The translations under genes and the position numbers were made by a program. Shown one piece after another: positions 56,567 through 64,000 of a stretch of DNA of 64,000 nucleotides. The number at the start of each line of letters is the position of its first letter. Position 1 is the stretch's first letter. The notes under the pieces are model-generated. The model did not search any database, was not told the origin of the DNA, and was given only the letters and a program-made list of their open reading frames with translations. The DNA comes from Neonectria sp. B-13 (Eukaryota > Ascomycota > Sordariomycetes > Hypocreales > Nectriaceae): contig NOKP01000031.1 in NCBI GenBank assembly GCA_002682825.1, positions 434,001-498,000 of the forward strand, given 5' to 3'.

Positions 56567-58329
56567 ATGCCGTCCTCACCCGGCCCTACCGGCGCCGAAA
56601 AGCCCGCCCCCACCGCCAGCCCATCCATGCTCAAGGGCGCCTCGCTGCTCATCGTCCTGCAGATCGCCTCGCGCCTCGTCACCTTCATCGCCAACCAGCT
56701 GCTGCTGCGCTTCCTCACCGCGCCGCTGCTCGGCCTGTCCACCCAGCTCGAGGTCTACTACCTGTCCGTGCTCTTCTTCGCGCGTGAGAGTCTCCGCGTC
56801 GCCATCCAGCGCCAGGGCAGCCGCCGTGATGATGCGCCGGCCAAAGACGCCGCTGCCACCGAGAGCCAGGCCGTCGTCAACCTCGGATACCTCGCCATTG
56901 GCCTTGGAACCGCCGTCAGTCTGAGCCTTGGGTGGATGTACCTCGCCTCCGCCAACGAGACTACTCTCACGACCCCGTATCTCGTCCACTCGCTGTACCT
57001 CTACGGCATCGCAGCCATGGTCGAGCTGCTCTCGGAGCCGTGCTTCGTGCTCATGCAGATGCGCCTGCAGTTCGGCACCCGCGCTGCCGCCGAGTCCATC
57101 GCCACCTTTCTCCGCTGCTTCGTCGTCTTCGGTTCCGCTGTATGGGCGTCCAAGCAGCAGCGCGACCTCGGTGTGCTGCCCTTTGCGCTGGGCCAGATGA
57201 CGTACGGCGTCGCGCTGCTGCTCGTCTATCTCGTCTCCAGCTACCGCCTGGCCTCATCCGTGGGCTTCTCCATCTTTCCCAAGTCCATGTCGGCGACAAA
57301 GGATTCGCGGTTCTGGGGATCTTACTTTGATAGGCCGACCATGAGTCTCGCCGGGAGCATGATGGCCCAGAGCGTCGTGAAGCATCTACTCACCCAGGGC
57401 GACACCTTTCTCATCTCCATGCTAGCCAGCACCCAAGTTCAAGGCGTGTACGCGCTGGCCAATAACTACGGCGGTCTTCTGGCTCGTCTACTCTTCCAGC
57501 CCGTCGAGGAGAGCAGCCGAAGCTACTTCTCCCGTCTGCTGTCATCCCCGGAATCACGAGCGCCCATCCCAGCAGGCGACAAAGCACCAGCTCAGGCTTC
57601 ACCGGCCGTGAAGGAGGCCCGACAAAATCTGCGCACTCTTCTCCGTCTCTACATCCTTCTCTCTGTTATCATTATCAACATCGGCCCGTTCGCTGCGCCT
57701 CCTTTGCTGGCCATCGTCGCTGGCAAGAGCTGGGCGGGCTCCGGCGCCGGCGATGTGCTGGCAGCGTATTGTTTCTACATTCCCTTCCTCGCTCTCAACG
57801 GCCTGACCGAATCGTTCGTCGCATCTGTCGCGACAGAGGCCGAAGTCCATCGCCAGTCGGGCTGGATGGGCGCCTTCTCTGTAGCTTTTGCCTCGTCGGC
57901 GTTTATCTTCATGCGCGTCTTCCCACTGGGCGCGGTCGGGCTGGTGGTGGCCAACATGATCAACATGTTCTGCCGCATAATCTGGAGCAGCGTCTTCATC
58001 AACCGCTTCTTCCATCGACATGGCGTCGACTTTGGCTTCAGGACGCTGCTGCCCGATGGCGCAACGAGTGTTACGGCTCCGGTGGCCACAGCTCTGGTTC
58101 TAAGACATCTCCAGGTCCACAAGGGCGCAGAGGACGAGCCCATCAAAACTCTCATCAAAATTGCCGGTCCGACAATCCCTGTATTGCTTCTTATGTACGT
58201 TTTACAAACCCGAAAACCGCATCCCGCAACGTGCAACGTCTAACAATTCACTGCAGCCTATTCTTCGAGCGCCGTTTTATCCTCGAGTGCCTCCAACACG
58301 TCCGCGGCCGCAAAGCCGCCAAACAATGA
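56567..58329 (+). CDS. rft1: RFT1 oligosaccharide-lipid translocation protein
   Basis: A long first exon 56567-58194 and a short last exon 58257-58329 flank an intron at 58195-58256 (GTACGT...CTAAC...CTGCAG, phase 2), giving about 566 aa. The multi-pass protein starts with [27 protein letters not shown] and has the RFT1 signature [26 protein letters not shown]. After splicing it ends [25 protein letters not shown], the normal RFT1 C-terminus. It is an ER membrane protein needed for N-glycosylation, classically linked to flipping of Man5GlcNAc2-PP-dolichol, although the direct flippase role is disputed. GC-rich codon use and full length point to a conserved, expressed gene. It is convergent with DBP3, 62 bp apart. 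Confidence 0.96.
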
Positions 58330-58391
58330 TTCGCATGCTCATTGATCCACAAGCTCGTCGATCATAATGCCCACCTTTCCACAGCGATTCT

Positions 58392-60304
58392 CTAATCAAA
58401 CGTAATCTTGGTCGACTTCGCGTTCGGGTCGACGTCCCTGAAAAAGGCACCGTACATGTCGTGAGCCTTCTTCTTGACCGTGGTTCCGAACTTGAGGAGG
58501 TCTTCGGGGACCTTCTGGTTGGCGCCCTTGAGAATGTTGACGAGGCTATAGAGTGTAAGTACTTGTTTCCTCAAACATCTGAGGCAGGATACTTACGAGC
58601 CAGAGTGAGCCTTGTCTTGGACGGTAAACATGGTAATGGCCTCGCCAGTCTTACCAGCACGGCCAGTTCGTCCGATACGGTGGACGTAATCCTCGATAGT
58701 CAAGGGGAACTAGAACAATGTTAGACAGGCCATCGGAAATAAGAGAGAAGGAAGACGCGGCATCAGCCAAGAGGGAGTAAACATACTGTGACGTTAATAA
58801 CCAACTTGACCTCGGGAATATCCAGGCCTCGGGCGGCAACATCGGTAGCGACCAGGACCGGGGTAGTACCAGACTTGAAAGCCTCCAGACTCCTCGTTCG
58901 CTGCTCCTGTCGCAGATCACCGTGGATGCCGGCAACGCGGATGCCCTTGCGGGCCAGGAAGCCCTCGATACGGGTAGCCTCCTTCTTGTAGAGACAGAAG
59001 ACCAGGATGCGGTCGTCCTTCTGCTTGCCCTGGGTGTGCTGCTTAAGGATTTCAAGTAGACGGTACTCCTTGTCCCTGGGCTCGACGACCTCGACATGCT
59101 GGAGGATACGCGCGTTGGCCTGAAGCTCAACTGCGCCGTCGGCCGACTCCTTGCCGCCGGGTCCAATGGCGATCTTGACGGGGCTGACCATGAAGGACGA
59201 GGCCAAATTCTGCACGGAGGCAGGCCACGTAGCGGTGAACATCAGCGTTTGGCGCTCCTCACGGGGCCGGCACTCTCCGAGGATCTGCTTGATGTCGTCC
59301 TCGAAACCCTTGTCGAGCATGCGATCGGCCTCATCCAGTACGGCAAATTTGGCGCCGCTAAGGTCGACGGTACCGTCGGACATGAAGTCCTTGAGACGGC
59401 CGGGCGTGGCGACAATGATGTCGGCGCCGCGCCTTAGCTGCGCGCGCTGATCATCCTTGGAAGCGCCACCGAACAAGCACACGCACTTGAGGTTGACGAG
59501 CGACGCGACCTTGGCCATTTGCTCGTGGGTCTGCATGGCAAGCTCGCGAGTGGGCGAGACAATGACAGCCTTGGTGTGCTTGCCAGTCTCGGCGAGGACG
59601 GCCTCGACACAGGGCAGGGCAAAGGCCATGGTCTTTCCGGAGCCGGTCTCGGCAACGCCGATGGCGTCGCGGGCGGACAGAGTGAAGGGCCAGGACGCGG
59701 ACTGGATGGGGGTCGGGGTCTTGTAGGCGGCGAAGGGCGAGGGCTTCTTCTCGAGGAGGTTGGTGGCGGGCAGGTGGCGGAACTCGAGGATGGGGCGGAG
59801 GGTGGGCTTGTCGGACTTGGGGTCGGTGATGGTGATTTCGTTTGTCGACAGGAAGGCGTCGATATCGGCCTGGGGGACGTTGGAGAGGGCCATAGTCTGG
59901 ACGTAGGCACCGACGGAGAAGGGGACACTGGAGGCGCCGTTGGAGGAGCCATTGGCATCGGTCTTGGCCTTCTTCTTGTCCTTCTTTTCCTTCTTGGGCT
60001 TCTTCTCCTTGGGCGCTTCCTCGACGTCGGCCTCGACCTCAGCCGGGGCCTCGACCTCCTTCACCTTCTTCTGCTTCTTGTCCTTCTTGGCCTTCTTGAC
60101 CTCCGGCTCAGCCTCAACCTCGACGTCAACCTCGGCAGAGCCGTCCTCCTCGTCCTTGCGCTTCTTCTCCCTCCGCTTCTCCTTGCGGTCCTTCTTCTCC
60201 TTCTTCAGGCGGGCCTTCTCGACGGCGTCATCGGCCTCGTCGACCTTGGACTTCTTGGCGGGCCTGTCCTCGCTGTCGGCGAGGGAGTGTTTTGTCGCAG
60301 CCAT
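58392..60304 (-). CDS. dbp3: DEAD-box ATP-dependent RNA helicase DBP3
   Basis: Exons 58787-60304, 58597-58709 and 58545-58392 with introns at 58710-58786 (GTATGT...TCTAG) and 58546-58596 (GTAAGT...TATAG) give about 594 aa. The first ~120 residues are Lys/Glu-rich and charged, as in DBP3. Helicase motifs in order: Q-motif ([10 protein letters not shown]), I AETGSGKT, Ia [15 protein letters not shown] (VLDEADRML), III TATW, and the C-terminal [12 protein letters not shown]. Motif [15 protein letters not shown], lies in the middle exon and is complete only after the first splice. It is a nucleolar helicase that works in 25S/5.8S pre-rRNA processing. All motifs are intact. Confidence 0.97.
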
Positions 60305-61633
60305 ATTCGCTTGATCCCTGTTGGGGTTGGCGATTGGAGATGTCCGGGTATAGGTCGTGGCTGGGGGATCTTGAGAAAAGGTGGGATGGTTCTGCTTTTC
60401 TCTGCGGCCAGTGGAAGTGGAAGAAAAAAAATGATTGTCTTATCGATAAGCTACGCTCCTTCCGAGCGTTGAGGTGGATCGGACCGACCCACCCGGACTA
60501 CTAGTACCAGGTGGAGATAAGAGAGGTACGTACCTACCTTGAAAGCTTGGCTGCACTTAGATGCATCCTCACTCTTCACATCACGCTCCCAACTGCGAAT
60601 CTGCGCCCAATCTCTCGCCGTTGCTACGTCGCAACGCCCAACCGACTCCGGAATGGCTTGGAAACATGGTCTCCCTTCAATCACCTCTATGCTCTAGCGC
60701 CTCGCTGACGCTGGAATTTCCGTGGTCCATGGAAAGCGACACCGTCAAGCACAATGGCTAGTGGCCGACACAGCATGCCCAGTTGCCCAAGACTCCAACC
60801 AAGGCTTGGACGATGCGTAACCACGGCTCTTTGTATTCTCGGCAGATTTCGAGTTTGTCTTCCCTTGTCTCTTCTTCTTTTCTCTTTCCATCTTCTCAGC
60901 TCCGCCCAGTGGCATTCGCTTCGTCCCCGCGCGTCATGCTGCAGGTGACGGCGACCTCGAGGAAAACAACGCAGCCGCGCAACCGGACGCATCTTTCAAC
61001 TCTCAGCATCTGCGGCCATCACCACGACCGCTGCAAAAGTTGTGGCTCCCTCTGGCTGGCTCCCGCGTCCCACAATGGTCCCCTCCTTCTCCCCACGTCC
61101 TGCTGCCGGCATGCGGCACGGCCACTGCGAGTGCAGCAAGTCTGCAACGAGGCCGCTGACCGAGCTGTGAGACCAAACTACGCCTATGCAGCCTTCACTA
61201 CCGGGTGCTTCATTGGGCGCCCAGGACCACTGCTGCAACACCGCGTCGGGCCGTCAACAGCGCAGTCTTGACAGGCGCACCCACATTGTTGGTTGTTGCG
61301 CCATTGCCCTGTTGCGCATCTGCGTCCACGTCCACGTCCACGTCTGACTGACTATTACTCGCTGCCCATTGCTCACAGCTCATTTCTCCGCATCTGACTT
61401 GCTCTGCAGTCCGCATCTGCGAGCCACGGATTCCGTCCTCTCAGCCCGACCCCCGGCGCGTGATGTCTCATGGCATACAAGTGTATGCGAGATCCCCAAT
61501 GCGCCATCATGCCCACGTCTCTGTCCTCGACTTGCAACGTCTCGTCTCTTCGACTTGCAACATCCTCGACCTGCTACATCGTCGACTTTGTTGCAAGTCG
61601 CCCTCTCGCTCTCACTCCCGACGCTCGCCGTGA
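60305..61633. other. intergenic, DBP3 promoter and structured upstream region of membrane protein gene
   Basis: No gene supported in 1.3 kb. A GC-rich section at 60700-61630 contains CGTCCA hexamer repeats (about 61323-61345) and an 11-bp inverted/direct repeat set at 61528-61600. ORFs such as 60783-61271 have no features and probably lie in the leader. Confidence 0.45.
61528..61600 (+). repeat. two direct plus one inverted 11-mer before a start codon
   Basis: CGACTTGCAAC occurs at 61528-61538 and 61551-61561, and its exact complement GTTGCAAGTCG at 61590-61600, 33 bp before the ATG at 61634. Either copy can pair with the third, so two mutually exclusive hairpins are possible in the leader. 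Confidence 0.6.
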
Positions 61634-62639
61634 ATGGACCAAGCTTCGTCAGACCCCCCTCTCTGTCCAACCCATGGACGGCCTGACATGTACGGGCTGG
61701 GCATCCGGACTGCCTTCTACATCCAATGGCTGGGCGCCGTCATCGTCGAGTACATCGAGGAAGACGACCTGCCCGACGTGCGTTTCCTAGGCGCCTTTCT
61801 CTCCGCCGCTGCCACCACCAGCCTCCTTGTGCGTGTCTTCCGCGAAGAGCTCGAGCCCATGGACATCTACATCACCCTCCTACTCGCAATCGGCGTATTC
61901 TTCTTCCAAATGCCCCTCCACATATGGCGCGTCCTGAGCCGATGCAACCCCAACTTGGATCCCTTTAGGCTGTCCAAGGAACTACACGGGCTCGTCTACC
62001 AAGCCTCAACCTTTGCCCTCCTCGTCACCAATGCTAGCGTCGGTACCTGGTACTACACCTCGTACCTGCCCGGCCTGGACCGAGATTGTCGCCAATATGC
62101 CTTTGTTTTTGGCAAGACAAATCTTGAGGACAAGAGGTACATTGCCTTTAGCGCCATGTTCTACATCAGCGTTCTCGTTGCATGTGTTGCGGTTCTTCTC
62201 TTTCATCCCTGCTGTCAATTCCAGATGGATCTTCGCCATTATAGCAGAGTCAGGTATTCTTGTTCGGCAGGCATTGCAGCTACGGCATTGAGAGTGACTC
62301 ACATTGTTTAGGAGAACACACATCCATCTGCTTCATGAAGCACGTACCCTGTGTGGCTTTGCCGTCTTTGGCGTGCTAGTTGCCGCCATTGAGCTTTCCA
62401 TCGAATGGAACGACATCGACGGCATTAGCGATTTCACCACTGTGGCACAACTCATTCCGTTCTTTCTGAGCATCGGATTAGTCCTTCGTGTCTGGGCCAT
62501 GCACTTCACCAATAGAGACAACTCGTCAGACACGTCGGATGGTGCAGTCCCAACTCGTCGCCGCCGGGAGCTGGAGGATGTTGAGATTGTTGGAGAGGGG
62601 CTTTGGCCGCCGTGGCCGCCGAAGGCATATCGACGGTGA
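61634..62639 (+). CDS. multi-pass membrane protein, fungal family of unknown function
   Basis: Exons 61634-62253 and 62312-62639 with an intron at 62254-62311 (GTATTC...TTTAG, phase 2) give about 315 aa. The start MDQASSDPPLCPTHGRPDMYGLGIR is typical of a fungal family of integral membrane proteins (CPxHGxPDxYGLGIR then hydrophobic AFYIQWLG). About six to seven hydrophobic segments follow up to residue ~265, with an IEW...FT segment near the end, and a short charged C-terminus. Function is not known. The splice rejoins HYSRV to RRTHIHLLHEA in frame. Its leader carries the 11-mer repeats described separately. Confidence 0.82.
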
Positions 62640-63769
62640 CGGTATGGTCGTAATTATATACGCAATGAGTCCAGAGGGCAGTTCAATCGAGAGGGAAATA
62701 ATGAAGTGCAATGTTCCTAATGTAACATCAAAGAGTATTGAGAGAACTAATTAGTCTTGCTCTGTATCTTAGGCTTGCTGAGGACAAGTACTCAGTCGTA
62801 CTTTCCTAGGTGACAAGGCGGTATTACACTGGTGGTGAATACCTTACGAAGCAGAATGTGCAATTATCAATTTCCCCTGCGAGTGGACGATATGGCCAGT
62901 AGAAGCAAGTTTGATCCTGCTACGTCATGAGGAATCGCCATTTTTATTCACATAATTTGTGCGCTTTGCTTGACCAGCCTTGGCTAATAACATCACCAAG
63001 TCCTGACAGGTTGTGACGTCCCATGTTCAGACCAAGCAACAAATATATAACGAGCGTGTCTGCCTGCTGCAATTTTGTCAACCTCGCGTTTCCCGATTTT
63101 TGCATCTAAATGCTTGCACCCAATCTATTCATTTTCTCTCTTCAAACACAATCATGTGCAAAGATTGCGGTGTTTTGGTCGTTATAATGCTCTCAGTTCA
63201 TGCTCTAACGAGAGGTGATGGCTTCTTCTAAGCGTTCGGGCTGTAGTTATAGCTGCTCCCTTTCCGCTCGAGAACAGCCACTGGAGGAGTACGGAGATTT
63301 GGCATGTCTTGGGGTAAGTGCGAGTTCGTCTGATTGCGAATATCTGGGTAGCACCGCGCTTAAACTTGCTTCAACATGTCGAGTCTTCTCAAGCACTAGT
63401 CTTAACTCCAAAATAGGTTCTGACGATGCACGCATGGAGTTTGTGTTCTTGATGCAAGCAGGGATCAGTTCATAGCGAGGTAGAATATTGGATTGCTATA
63501 ATACTTGCGTCTCAATTACTGCGCACCGGTATCTTATTGTCTTGAACCGTACGAACAGCCCTGTGATTGACTGGCCAGTACTAGTATCATGAATGTACAA
63601 GTTACGAGTTGATGTGTTGCCATTGATTCTACTGCGCGAGAACGGATATGAACAAGACCCCAGGCGTCTATCTTCCGGCCTTCTATCTTCTAAACCATCC
63701 CAGTGCCGTCTTCACGTTTATCAGAACTAAGGCGTATCACACGACCTAGGTATATAGGTACATGTAACT
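62640..63769. other. intergenic with a TATA box and a doubtful tiny ORF
   Basis: No supported gene. TATATAA at 63044-63050 and a pyrimidine-rich leader precede an ATG at about 63153 (MCKDCGVLVVIML), which stops after 26 codons; splice options around 63170-63230 could extend it into a Cys-rich short protein, but none is convincing. Confidence 0.4.
63044..63050 (+). promoter_or_regulatory. TATA box
   Basis: TATATAA about 110 bp upstream of the ATG near 63153; no confirmed gene follows. Confidence 0.35.
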
Positions 63770-64000
63770 TTACTTCTTGGCGTTGCTCTTCTCAATCTTC
63801 TCCAGTTCCCGGTCGATCTTCTTGAAGCTCCAACTCTTCCAAGCCAGGGGATACAAGAAGGGGCGGAGGTCTGAAGATGGAATTAGTAATCTACTTCGAG
63901 CACTCATGCCGGCTTTCACATGGGAAACATACCAAATCGATTGTCATCAGGACTGTAGTCATTGCAATGGACGGAAGGTGTCAAGGTTGTCACTGAATAA
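63770..64000 (-). CDS. 3' end of an unidentified gene, cut by the window edge
   Basis: The frame ...SVHCNDYSPDDNRF joins across an intron at 63871-63932 (GTATGT...CTTCAG, phase 1) to DLRPFLYPLAWKSWSFKKIDRELEKIEKSNAKK, ending at TAA 63770-63772. The C-terminal tail is strongly charged and probably helical. The first part lies beyond 64000, and the family is not recognised. Confidence 0.75.

Noticed and set aside
56567..60304. Long antisense ORFs across RFT1 and DBP3 (for example 59519-60472 plus)
   Set aside because: GC-rich shadows of the real genes; Leu/Gly- and Ser/Phe-rich low-complexity translations opposite Lys/Glu-rich DBP3 coding sequence.

Overview
The window is nuclear DNA of a filamentous ascomycete, most likely a sordariomycete-type fungus; the genus cannot be fixed from the sequence. 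Genes are interrupted by short introns (about 45-77 nt) with GT...CTAAC/CTGAC...AG signals. The proteins include fungal-typical families: a NACHT-ankyrin NLR, a HET protein, a Zn2Cys6 regulator, a fungal rhodopsin-fold membrane protein, a copper tyrosinase and a GH12 glucanase. I saw no rRNA, tRNA, CRISPR or bacterial operon structure.

Layout. 0.6-6.3 kb: a Rossmann NAD(P)-binding protein, then a large nucleoside phosphorylase-NACHT-ankyrin receptor with near-identical ankyrin repeats. 7.4-10.4 kb: a peroxisomal D-amino-acid oxidase ending in SKL and a dicarboxylate/malate-type transporter, both on the minus strand. 10.4-23 kb: a gene-poor stretch with a secreted two-PAN-module protein, a class III aminotransferase, a decayed unknown gene and an orphan multi-exon gene with a doubtful 3' end. 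23.3-25.4 kb: tyrosinase. 25.4-28.3 kb: probable transposon debris with a 13-bp inverted repeat. 28.3-39.6 kb: a kinase-like protein, a tiny gene whose start codon appears to be split by an intron, GH12, a DUF1223 protein, a Zn2Cys6 factor and a rhodopsin-domain membrane protein. 42-46.5 kb: a broken B3/B4-domain gene, an alpha-arrestin with two PPxY motifs and an NmrA-type oxidoreductase. 49.4-56 kb: a HET-domain protein, an alpha/beta hydrolase, a membrane protein and an NTF2-fold protein. 56.5-64 kb: a conserved housekeeping block (RFT1, DBP3, a multi-pass membrane protein and the 3' end of another gene).

The left 56 kb looks like an accessory, fast-evolving region. It mixes self/non-self recognition genes (NLR, HET), secreted or extracellular-facing functions (GH12, PAN protein), catabolic enzymes and pseudogenes, separated by long gaps without genes. 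The right end is compact and conserved. No polyketide synthase, NRPS or terpene synthase is present, so this is not a recognisable biosynthetic cluster. Exon boundaries given below were derived by hand from splice signals and reading-frame continuity.
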